From Limnohabitans_A sp048020265 (lineage in GTDB: Bacteria > Pseudomonadota > Gammaproteobacteria > Burkholderiales > Burkholderiaceae_C): DNA of 64,000 nt. The stretch covers positions 1,798,001 to 1,862,000 of the forward strand of contig NZ_CP171843.1 of NCBI RefSeq assembly GCF_048020265.1, given 5' to 3'. This document shows positions 45,486-53,089 of the stretch, piece after piece. The stretch's first letter is position 1, and the number at the start of each line of letters is the position of its first letter. The notes beneath the pieces were generated by a model that was not told the DNA's origin, did not search any database, and worked only from the letters and a program-made list of their open reading frames with translations. A program made the translations under genes and the position numbers.

Positions 45486-46712
45486 ATGTCCATCTTCAAA
45501 AAAAATACCCAACCCTTGCTGATCCCGGGTGGCCCCAGTATCGAAGACGACGAACGCCAAACCAGCCGCTACCTGGTTTGGACCCTGGGCATCGTGCTGG
45601 TGGTGGCACTGCTGTGGGCGGCCAGCTTCGATTTGGACGAAATCACCCGGGGCACAGGCAAAGTTATTCCCTCCAGCCGTGAGCAGGTGATTCAAAGCCT
45701 CGATTCGGGGGTGCTGGCCGAATTGTTGGTGCGCGAAGGCGATGCGGTGGTCAAGGACCAGGTTTTGCTGCGCATCGACGATGCGCGTGCCGGGCCGGTT
45801 TTTAGGGAAGCACGAGAAAAATGGATCGCACTGTCGGCACAAGCGGCGCGTTTGCAAGCCGAGGCTTATGGCACAGCCTTGCAGTTTCCGGTGCATGTCC
45901 AAAATGAACCCATGGTGGTGCGGCGCGAAACACAGGCCTACCACGCACGCAAACGCGCACTGAATGAACAAATGGCGGCCATGCAGCAATCGCTGGAGCA
46001 GCTGTCCAAAGAGTTGAGCCTGACCACCCCCCTGGTCGAGCAAGGCGTGATGTCCGAGGTGGAACTGCTGCGCCTCAAGCGCCAATACGCCGACATGCAA
46101 TCGCACATGGCCGAGCGGCGCAACCGCTACCTGACCGATGCCAGCAACGAATGGGTGCGGGTGGAGTCCGAGTTGTCGCAAACCCGCGAAAACACCTTGG
46201 CCCGCGAAGACGCATTCAAGAAAACCGTCATCCGTTCACCGATGGAAGGGATTGTGAAAAACGTGCAGCAAACCACGCTGGGCGCGGTCATTCAAAGCGG
46301 TCAAAGCATTTTGGAAATCGTCCCCGTCAAAGACGACATGCTGGTCGAAGCTTATGTCAAACCCTCTGAGGTGGCGTTCCTCAAAGTCAACCAAGCGGCC
46401 GTGGTAAAGCTGACTGCTTATGACTTCAACAAATACGGCGGACTGGAGGCCATTCTGGATCACATCAGCCCCGACACCTTGCGCGATGAAAACAAACCCC
46501 GCAAACCCGGTGCGGCTCCGGTTGATCTGGAAGAAGGTTACTACCGCATTCTGGTGCGCATTGTGGACCAACGGTTGGACCGCCATGGCATGCGCCTGAC
46601 CGCTACGCCCGGTATGACCGCGACGGTCGAAATCAAAACAGGGCAGAAAACGGTTCTGGAGTATTTGCTCAGACCCCTGCAATCCATGACGCAAGCCCTG
46701 CGAGAGCGCTGA
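45486..46712 (+). CDS. HlyD family periplasmic adaptor of type I secretion
   Basis: This 408-aa membrane-fusion protein has one N-terminal membrane helix (LVWTLGIVLVVALLWAASF, about 30-48), a lipoyl-type half motif (GKVIPSSREQVIQSLDSGV), a coiled-coil hairpin (about 105-245, rich in Glu/Gln/Leu) and a beta-barrel C-terminus with IRSPMEGIVKNV and TPGMTATVEIKTGQKTVLEY. The last motif is the C-terminal signature of HlyD/LapC proteins. It links the ABC transporter to TolC. It is the third gene of the operon, 17 bases after the transporter. Confidence 0.94.
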   Translation: MSIFKKNTQPLLIPGGPSIEDDERQTSRYLVWTLGIVLVVALLWAASFDLDEITRGTGKVIPSSREQVIQSLDSGVLAELLVREGDAVVKDQVLLRIDDARAGPVFREAREKWIALSAQAARLQAEAYGTALQFPVHVQNEPMVVRRETQAYHARKRALNEQMAAMQQSLEQLSKELSLTTPLVEQGVMSEVELLRLKRQYADMQSHMAERRNRYLTDASNEWVRVESELSQTRENTLAREDAFKKTVIRSPMEGIVKNVQQTTLGAVIQSGQSILEIVPVKDDMLVEAYVKPSEVAFLKVNQAAVVKLTAYDFNKYGGLEAILDHISPDTLRDENKPRKPGAAPVDLEEGYYRILVRIVDQRLDRHGMRLTATPGMTATVEIKTGQKTVLEYLLRPLQSMTQALRER

Positions 46713-46729
46713 CAACGCAGGAGCAGACC

Positions 46730-47539
46730 ATGAGCAGCATCATCGGCATCGTCTCCACGCGCAACGCCGTGCCCGACTTGCTGCACCAACTGCAGCGCAT
46801 GGAGCAAGCCAGTCACAACTGCTGTGGTCTGGTGGTGCACGGCCGCCAAGGTCAGACGCAGAGCCCGCCGCGCTTGCACCGGCACCGCCGGGCGCAGCGG
46901 GTTTCGGCCTGGATCGAACACATGGCCCGGTCCAGCCCCAACGGTCTCCATGGCCTGCACGCCCAAGTGGGCATGGGCCACACCGGCCAAACGGATGCAT
47001 TCGGCCCCAATGCCCTGCAACACGCGCTGCCCCACATGAGCCATGGTCCCGATGCCACCCTGAACAGCCCTGCCCGGATCGCGGTGGTCCTGCTCGGACA
47101 GGTGCAGGTCAGCCCGGCGCTGCGCGAGGCCATGCGCGAGCGGGGCTACCACGCAACCAGTCCAAGTGCCTCGGAAATACTGGCACACCTGATCGACGCC
47201 ACCTACCAAAATGACCCGGTGCAAGCGGTGCGCAGGGCACTGGCCCTGCTGTCTGGGGCGATGGCCCTGGGGGTGATGTTCCATGACCAGCCCCAGCGTC
47301 TGATTGCAGCGCAATCCGGTGCGCCCTTGTGGCTAGGCTGCAACGGGCACAGCACCTTCGTGACCAGCGACCAAGCTGTGCTGCGTGATCACGCAGGACC
47401 GGTTGTGCCTCTCACCGATGGCGACGTGGTGGATGTGCACCACGCACATTGCCAGATCACCAACAACCTGGGACAGCCCGTGTCCCGTCCAGAACTGAAG
47501 CAAGAACGCACAGACTTCAGCGCCATCGAGACACGCTGA
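46730..47539 (+). CDS. GlmS-type glutamine amidotransferase domain lacking catalytic residues
   Basis: This 269-aa protein aligns with the N-terminal (class II) amidotransferase domain of GlmS. Shared segments are the start IIGIVSTRNAVPDLLHQLQRME, LREAMRERGY, ILAHLI, AVRRALALLSGAMALGVM, LIAAQSGAPLWLG and TSDQAVL then DGDVVDVHH. The nucleophile Cys1 of mature GlmS is replaced by Ser2/Ser3 (MSSIIG for MCGIVG). The RWATHG, HNGIIEN and ETDTE active-site motifs are changed to GQTDAFG (86-92), LLGQVQV (121-127) and SPSASE (144-149). The sugar isomerase domain is absent. It is the last gene of the secretion operon, 17 bases after hlyD, so a binding or regulatory role is more likely than catalysis. 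Confidence 0.75.
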   Translation: MSSIIGIVSTRNAVPDLLHQLQRMEQASHNCCGLVVHGRQGQTQSPPRLHRHRRAQRVSAWIEHMARSSPNGLHGLHAQVGMGHTGQTDAFGPNALQHALPHMSHGPDATLNSPARIAVVLLGQVQVSPALREAMRERGYHATSPSASEILAHLIDATYQNDPVQAVRRALALLSGAMALGVMFHDQPQRLIAAQSGAPLWLGCNGHSTFVTSDQAVLRDHAGPVVPLTDGDVVDVHHAHCQITNNLGQPVSRPELKQERTDFSAIETR

Positions 47540-47558
47540 ACTGCGCGGCGGCGTTCAT

Positions 47559-48608
47559 TCACTTGAACAAACTGGGGGGCGACACCACGCCATAGTTGGG
47601 ACCCGCACCACCCGAAAATGGTGATTGGCATTGGGTGCTCATCTCAACCAACACGTATTTGTCGTTCCCACCCACGGCATTGAGCACATGCAGACATGCA
47701 AACCCCACAATGGTTGCGGAAGTGCCTGAGACCACCTGACTCAAGGTAGGCACCACCACATATTCGCATTGCTTGTTGCCTGCAGCACTGCATTTTTTGA
47801 CATCGGCATACAAGCTGGCCTTCACACCCGATTGCATCCAAGCTTCGTCGCCTACAGACATGGCAACAGGATTACCCGTCTCGATCATGGTGTCGATCGT
47901 GTTGGCCCCTGGCGCTCTGACGTTCAGCGATGACCACTCGCCAGAGTTGCAGTTTTCGTAGTGATAGAGCGAACCGATTTTGAAGACATAAGGTTTTCCT
48001 GTGGTCGCATCGATGCGTGGCCCGGCGGACTGCATGCTCCAAAACTTCTGGTACATACAGTCTGAAATGGCCAGCGGAAACAAGCCACCGGGCTTGACGA
48101 TGCCGGGGCTGGTCACGCCTGCCACGGCTGTGACCCGAACAGGCACTGACGAGATGCCCCAAATGTTGGCTAAAAATGTGCGCACAGGCCCCTGGTTCTG
48201 TCCATCGCTTTTGGCAAGGCTCACCTGCACAGCAGGCGCGTCGGTGGCAGAGGGCGTCATGGGCAGCCCTTGCAAACCTGCTGTGGTCTGTTGTGTATCC
48301 CAGTAACCGGTCTGCACCTGACCATCGGCAAGAGCGTGACTTGCCGCACGGTTCAAGGCGATAGCATTGCGTGCCGTGTCTGCCGCCGAAGTCCAATCTG
48401 CAGCAGCCAGATTCTTTTTGTACAGCGCCCGCGCACCGGCCAATGCGGCGGCGTCGGCATCGTTTTGCAATTCGTTGCGCACCACATGCAGGTAGGCAAG
48501 ATCCACCGCCAAAGCGGCAGCACCCACCAACACAGGCAAGGTCAATGCCACCAGCACGGTGACTGCACCCTTTTGCTGCGCCAAAGAGGTCGTGCTTTTC
48601 TTTTTCAT
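47559..48608 (-). CDS. tadG: Tad pilus assembly protein TadG-like
   Basis: This 349-aa protein has an N-terminal membrane helix after QQKGAVTVLVALTLPVLVG (about 14-32), the TadE/TadG-type segment, followed by the AAALAGA region and a long secreted body. TadG proteins are minor components of Flp pilus export; their role is not settled. The ATG at 48608 follows AAGGA, nine bases away; a GTG at 48623 is possible but would overlap the stop of tadE. It lies downstream of tadE and is transcribed away from the main tad operon. Confidence 0.82.
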   Translation of the reverse strand: MKKKSTTSLAQQKGAVTVLVALTLPVLVGAAALAVDLAYLHVVRNELQNDADAAALAGARALYKKNLAAADWTSAADTARNAIALNRAASHALADGQVQTGYWDTQQTTAGLQGLPMTPSATDAPAVQVSLAKSDGQNQGPVRTFLANIWGISSVPVRVTAVAGVTSPGIVKPGGLFPLAISDCMYQKFWSMQSAGPRIDATTGKPYVFKIGSLYHYENCNSGEWSSLNVRAPGANTIDTMIETGNPVAMSVGDEAWMQSGVKASLYADVKKCSAAGNKQCEYVVVPTLSQVVSGTSATIVGFACLHVLNAVGGNDKYVLVEMSTQCQSPFSGGAGPNYGVVSPPSLFK

Positions 48609-48619
48609 GTGTGAGTCCT

Positions 48620-49135
48620 TCACTCGTAAACCATGACCGTGCTCGCGCTCAGCACCCAGGGCTGCCCCAAGCTGCTGAACAAATCACCCAAACCAATGCC
48701 TTGAAAGGTGTAATTAACAGACACTTTGAGCGTCGGGTCTGTGCCCAAAATGCCTTGCTCAACGCTCACACTCGGTTGCGGTTTTTCGGGTCCGAAGTTC
48801 ACCAACGCACTTTGGGTGTAGGCCAGCACCACCTGGCGAATTTCGGCCTCACTGATAGGCGGGTTGCGCGCCACGATGCCCGCCCTGGCCCCTTCGCGGC
48901 TGGCATTGGTGATGACCGCCTTGTCGTACAAGGCCAAACTCATGTCGATGCCCCCGATCAGCAAAACCAGCAGCAACGGCAGCACCAAGGCAAATTCGAC
49001 CGCGGCAGCGCCACGTTGTGATCGCTGGTGCCTCGGGCCGCTGGCACTGTGCGCACGGTGTCTGTGCAAAAGCGCCCTGGCAAACCCATGCGCGTGACCT
49101 GCAGACAATTTCTCTTGGGTCGAAAAGCACCTCAT
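48620..49135 (-). CDS. tadE: Tad pilus minor pseudopilin TadE-like
   Basis: This 171-aa protein has the TadE signature RGAAAVEFALVLPLLLVLL (about 42-60), in which the glycine-alanine junction and glutamate at plus five resemble prepilin cleavage sites. TadE and TadF are minor pseudopilins in Aggregatibacter processed by TadV. The 40-residue lead before the signature, including HAHGFARALLHRH, is longer than normal; start codons are uncertain and the frame is open upstream to 49231. It is the first gene of the minus-strand pair tadE-tadG. Confidence 0.82.
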   Translation of the reverse strand: MRCFSTQEKLSAGHAHGFARALLHRHRAHSASGPRHQRSQRGAAAVEFALVLPLLLVLLIGGIDMSLALYDKAVITNASREGARAGIVARNPPISEAEIRQVVLAYTQSALVNFGPEKPQPSVSVEQGILGTDPTLKVSVNYTFQGIGLGDLFSSLGQPWVLSASTVMVYE

Positions 49136-49306
49136 CAGCAAGCTCCTCAAACGGCCATGCAAGACCTGTTGCAAAGCCAAGACCTTAAAGAATGTTGAGC
49201 GCATGAACGGTGCGCTGGAGCACACCCCCAAAACATCAGACCCGTCACAGTGCTTGTGTGCAGCAGATCACTGTGCGTGGGTCTTTATTTTTCTAAATTG
49301 CCCTCT

Positions 49307-49356
49307 CGGTCTTGAGAAATCAAGACCGCTGCAAAGCCCCAAGCACTTCGGAGTGC
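49307..49356 (+). promoter_or_regulatory. Two hairpins in the flp leader
   Basis: CGGTCTTGA (49307-49315) pairs perfectly with TCAAGACCG (49320-49328) around a GAAA tetraloop. GCACT (49343-49347) pairs with AGTGC (49352-49356) around TCGG. Between them is GCAAAGCCCC. The set lies 76-125 bases upstream of flp in the 296-base gap to divergent tadE, so it could be a cis-acting RNA or simply two hairpins. Confidence 0.5.
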
Positions 49357-49431
49357 GTGCCCCAAAGACGCGCTCAGTCAGTGACAGCAAGGCTTGAAGT
49401 TCATCTTTTTTTCAACTCTGGAGTTTCAAAC

Positions 49432-49608
49432 ATGAAAAACTTTTCCAAATCGTTTCAAGCATTCTTGGCTGACGAGCATGGCGCCACCGCCATCGAATAC
49501 GGTCTGCTGGCATCGCTGATCGCTGTGGCCATCATCGTTCCCGTTACCGCTGTGGGTACTGAATTGACGAGTATTTTTAACGACATCGTCGCCAAGCTCC
49601 CTGGTTGA
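49432..49608 (+). CDS. flp: Flp family type IVb pilin
   Basis: This 58-aa prepilin has a short positively charged leader, a GATAIEYGLLASLIAVAII segment (residues about 17-35) and a short tail. TadV should cleave after the glycine in HG-ATAIEYG; the Glu and Tyr at plus five and six after cleavage are the hallmark of Flp pilins. The product forms the bundled Tad pilus. The ATG at 49432 follows GGAG, although the frame is open to 49312. It is the first gene of the tad operon. Confidence 0.96.
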   Translation: MKNFSKSFQAFLADEHGATAIEYGLLASLIAVAIIVPVTAVGTELTSIFNDIVAKLPG

Positions 49609-49641
49609 ATGAACTCACCAGTTTGAAAGTTGAAACTCACC

Positions 49642-50184
49642 ATGCCCTTCAGCCTATTTGACTGGACGCACCTGGCTGCACTGGCCGCCATGTTGTTGGC
49701 CGCCATGTGGCAAGACGCTGCAATGCGACGAATTCCCAACACCTTGGTGCTGTGGGGCAGCCTGACCGCCTTAGGGCTGTCGGTGTCGCCCTATGGCATC
49801 GGCCTGGGGTCGGCCATCGCAGGGGGCATGGTGGGCTTCTTTGGTTTTCTGGTCTTGTATCTGCTGCGCGCAGTGGGCGCGGGCGATGTGAAGCTGGCCG
49901 GTGCCACAGGCCTGTTTGTGGGCCACCCCGACATGCTGTGGGTGAACCTGCTGATTCTGTTGGCCGGCGGCGTTTTGTCCATCACCTGGGCACTGCTCAC
50001 TTCGCAACTGGGTTCTGTGCTGCAGAACCTGAAAACGGGTTTGGCCCAAATCTGGCTGAACCGTCAACACGGCCACCTGGCCACACCCAACGCCATGCCT
50101 GTGGGGCACACGCGCATGCCTTATGCAGTCGCCATTGGTGCGGGCACAGCCGTCCATTTGTTCAACACGTGGCCGATGCGCTGA
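49642..50184 (+). CDS. tadV: Prepilin peptidase TadV (CpaA)
   Basis: This 180-aa membrane aspartyl protease cleaves Flp prepilin. Both catalytic aspartate motifs are present: the one in MWQDAAMRRIPN (about residue 25) and the GAGDVKL loop (about 78-84). About five membrane helices are predicted. It lacks the methyltransferase domain of full-length PilD, as TadV does. It lies 33 bases after flp. Confidence 0.93.
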   Translation: MPFSLFDWTHLAALAAMLLAAMWQDAAMRRIPNTLVLWGSLTALGLSVSPYGIGLGSAIAGGMVGFFGFLVLYLLRAVGAGDVKLAGATGLFVGHPDMLWVNLLILLAGGVLSITWALLTSQLGSVLQNLKTGLAQIWLNRQHGHLATPNAMPVGHTRMPYAVAIGAGTAVHLFNTWPMR

Positions 50185-50213
50185 GATTTGATGACTTTGC
50201 AAGGAATACACCC

Positions 50214-51026
50214 ATGAAAAATATCCGTCCTTTGGGGGTGCTGTTGCTGGCCCTCACATTGGGTCTGTCTGCTGCTGTCTATGCCGCCAGTTGGCTCAAA
50301 CAGCAAGGCGCCACGGCCACCTTGCAAGTGATTGTGGCCAAGCGTGATTTACAAATGGGCACGCGGTTGATGCCCGACATGTTGGAAACAATCCAATGGC
50401 CCAAGGCGGCGGCCATCAAAGATCCGCTGACCCAGCTGGACGATGCGCTGGACCGTGTCATCCACATGCCGGTGCTGCGCGGTGAACCTTTGCTGCACAG
50501 CAAGCTCGCGCCAGTAGGAGAAAAAGGCGGTCTGTCGGCGGTGCTCAGCGACGGGCAACGGGCTGTCACGGTCAAGGTCAATGAAATCGTGGGCGTGGCG
50601 GGTTTCGCACTGCCTGGCAACTATGTAGATGTGATGGTCAACACACCCGACAGCCAGAACCAGCCGGTCTCCAAAATCGTGATCGAGCGCATCCAGGTCC
50701 TGGCTGTGGCACAAGATGTCTCCAGCAGCGAAAACAAACCCCGCGTGGTGAACGCCGTGACCTTGCAGGTCACCCCCCAACAGGCCGAGCAGATTGACTT
50801 GGCCCGCAGCGTGGGCACCTTGTCTCTGGTGCTGCGCAGCCAAAGCGATAACACACCGGTCCTGACGGCAGGTGCCCGCAAGCTGGACTTGCTGCAACCC
50901 GGCGTCAGCTTGCCCCTGCCACGCCCTGTGCTGCACACCCCGCAGGCCAAGCCAGCGGCACGTCTTCTGGTGGCCGAGCCCCCCAGGCTGGAAGTCATCC
51001 GTGGCATGTCACTGACACAGGAGTGA
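50214..51026 (+). CDS. rcpC: Flp pilus assembly protein RcpC (CpaB)
   Basis: This 270-aa protein has an N-terminal membrane anchor (LLLALTLGLSAAVYA, about 9-24), a SAF/BON-like domain starting VIVAKRDLQMGTRL, and the RcpC/CpaB domain (GQRAVTVKVNEIVGVAGFALPGNYVDVM), which contains the family motif. RcpC is a periplasmic protein that probably works with the secretin RcpA. An AAGGA precedes the start. Confidence 0.93.
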   Translation: MKNIRPLGVLLLALTLGLSAAVYAASWLKQQGATATLQVIVAKRDLQMGTRLMPDMLETIQWPKAAAIKDPLTQLDDALDRVIHMPVLRGEPLLHSKLAPVGEKGGLSAVLSDGQRAVTVKVNEIVGVAGFALPGNYVDVMVNTPDSQNQPVSKIVIERIQVLAVAQDVSSSENKPRVVNAVTLQVTPQQAEQIDLARSVGTLSLVLRSQSDNTPVLTAGARKLDLLQPGVSLPLPRPVLHTPQAKPAARLLVAEPPRLEVIRGMSLTQE

Positions 51027-51120
51027 CGTGGCGCCAAAACCCCACGCTCGCAGCCTGTGCCCTTGCACATGCCCCCATTCATCCCTGCGCTTGTTCCTTC
51101 GTCACCACAAAGAGAGCCTC

Positions 51121-52656
51121 ATGCCATCCACACTGATCGCACCTGCCCACCCCGCCTCACCCCTCGCCACCCGCACCATCGATGCACCCAGACCTGGGCT
51201 GCGCGTTGCGCTGCCCTCCAGATGCACCCCACACACATGGACCCTGACCGCCATGCTGTGCGCGGCAGGGCTGATGCCCACCCTGGCCACAGCGGCCGAA
51301 CCCGGTGTCACCTCGCCCACCAAAACACCTGCCCGCGCCACCGCCAAAGCGTCCAGCAAACCGGAAGTGATGACGCAAGGCCCCGTCAAGATGGAAGCCC
51401 CCTTGCGTTTGACCGCAGGCAAATCGATGCTGCTGCAACTGCCTGAAAACGCCGCCCGCTTGTCAGTGGGCAACCCCGAGGTGGCCGATGTGGTGTTGAT
51501 CAATCCGCGCGAAATTTACCTGCTGGGCAAAAAAACCGGGCAGACCAACCTGCTGGTCTGGACCGCACAAGGCAGCACCAGCTTGCGTGACATCACGGTC
51601 GGCGCCGACACCGACACGCTGCATGCGAAGCTGCGCGAATATGTGCCCAGCACCGAAAACCTGCGTGTGGACACGGTGAACGACAGCCTGGTGCTGAGCG
51701 GCCGCGTAAGCGACGGCATGAAAGTGCAGCGCTTGATGGCCCTCACCGAAGCTTTCAACGGTGGCAAGAAAGTCATCAACATGCTGCGGGTGCATGGTGC
51801 ACAGCAAGTCATGCTGGAGGTCAAGGTGGCCGAAGTCTCCAAGAGCTTGCTCGATGAGCTGGGCGTGGACCTGAACCTGACACGCGCCGTCGGCAACACC
51901 TCGGTGAACTTGCTGTCGCAATTCCTGAGCGAGGGCGCCACCGCCATCACCGCCACCCGGGCCAATGGGCGCAGCGTCATCACGCTCACGGCCGAAATGA
52001 AAAAAGGTCTGGTCAAGGTGCTGGCCGAGCCGACCATCACCGCCGTCAGCGGCCAGGAAGGCTCCTTCCTGGCGGGCGGCAAGATTTTCATCCCCGTGCC
52101 CCAAACCAGCTCCACGGGCAGCACCACCATCACGCTGGAAGAAAAAGAGTTTGGCGTGGGCCTGCGCTTTTTGCCCACGGTGCTGGAAGATGGCCTGATC
52201 AACCTGCGCGTGACGCCGGAGGTCTCGGAACTCTCGCAAGTGGGCACCACGGTGAAGGGCTTGGGTGACCAAAGCAGCCTGCTGCCCTCGATCACCACCC
52301 GCCGCGCCTCGACCACCGTGCAGCTGCGCGATGGCGAGAGTTTCGCCATCGGGGGCTTGGTCAAGAACAATGTCACCGAAGCCATCAAGGCCTTCCCGGT
52401 GCTGGGCGAACTGCCTGTGCTGGGTGCCCTGTTCCGCAGCAGCGCGTTCCAAACCGAGAAGTCCGAGCTGTTGTTTGTGGTGACACCGCGGTTGGCCAAG
52501 GTGTTGCCGCCGGACTACGCCTTGCCCACCGACGCTTACATCCAGCCCACGCGCACCGAGTTTTTCCTCAACGGCCAACTCGAAGGCCAGTCGCCACCGC
52601 CTGCAAAGCCCCCAGCAGCGCAGCCCTCGGCAGCAGCCCACCACCCCGCCAACTGA
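51121..52656 (+). CDS. rcpA: Flp pilus secretin RcpA (CpaC)
   Basis: This 511-aa outer-membrane secretin of type II/III-like architecture has a BON domain (about 165-235) and a C-terminal secretin domain with MLEVKVAEVSKSLLDELGV and VLAEPTITAVSGQEGSFLAGG. The signal peptide core (LTAMLCAAGLMPTLATAA) starts only at about residue 42, after a basic 40-residue lead, so a shorter start (ATG in LTAM) is possible. It forms the gate for the pilus. The C-terminus is Pro/Ala-rich. Confidence 0.93.
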   Translation: MPSTLIAPAHPASPLATRTIDAPRPGLRVALPSRCTPHTWTLTAMLCAAGLMPTLATAAEPGVTSPTKTPARATAKASSKPEVMTQGPVKMEAPLRLTAGKSMLLQLPENAARLSVGNPEVADVVLINPREIYLLGKKTGQTNLLVWTAQGSTSLRDITVGADTDTLHAKLREYVPSTENLRVDTVNDSLVLSGRVSDGMKVQRLMALTEAFNGGKKVINMLRVHGAQQVMLEVKVAEVSKSLLDELGVDLNLTRAVGNTSVNLLSQFLSEGATAITATRANGRSVITLTAEMKKGLVKVLAEPTITAVSGQEGSFLAGGKIFIPVPQTSSTGSTTITLEEKEFGVGLRFLPTVLEDGLINLRVTPEVSELSQVGTTVKGLGDQSSLLPSITTRRASTTVQLRDGESFAIGGLVKNNVTEAIKAFPVLGELPVLGALFRSSAFQTEKSELLFVVTPRLAKVLPPDYALPTDAYIQPTRTEFFLNGQLEGQSPPPAKPPAAQPSAAAHHPAN

Positions 52657-52670
52657 GCCAGGAGACTTTC

Positions 52671-53078
52671 ATGCCCCTCAACACCTCCCATGCCCCGCTG
52701 CGCTGGCTAACCAGCAGCTTGCTTGGCCTGACTCTGGCCGCCTGCAACACGGCGCCCACAGCCGTTGACCAGCGATTTGGCGACGCCGTCAAAAAAGCGC
52801 AAACACAGCAAACCCTGAACAGCACGCCCGCAGCTTGCATGCATCCGATGGGTGCAGCAGGCTGCCCCATGGGTCACATGGGCTCGATGGCCGATATGCA
52901 GGGCCCCATGTCGGACAGCATGCGCGAGCGCATGCGCCAACACCACCCCAGCCCACAGCCCGAAACCGATGGCGTGGCGGCCCATGCGGCTGTGACGCGT
53001 TACCAGGACAGTTTCAAAAGCCCGCCAGCGCCCGCACCGGTGTTCAACATCGGTTTGGGCTCGGCCAGCGCTCGATAG
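52671..53078 (+). CDS. Small Met-rich lipoprotein of the tad locus
   Basis: This 135-aa predicted lipoprotein has a signal peptide ending in LTLAAC, with the lipid-anchored cysteine at residue 25. Conserved-looking segments are AVDQRFGDAV (about 31-40) and a C-terminal YQDSFKSPPAPAPVFNIG; similar small proteins follow the secretin gene in other Burkholderiales tad loci. A Met- and His-rich core (about 57-90, CMHPMGAAGCPMGHMG and repeats of M) is unusual and could bind a metal. The role is unknown. It is 14 bases after rcpA. Confidence 0.72.
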   Translation: MPLNTSHAPLRWLTSSLLGLTLAACNTAPTAVDQRFGDAVKKAQTQQTLNSTPAACMHPMGAAGCPMGHMGSMADMQGPMSDSMRERMRQHHPSPQPETDGVAAHAAVTRYQDSFKSPPAPAPVFNIGLGSASAR

Positions 53079-53089
53079 AAAGGCCACAC

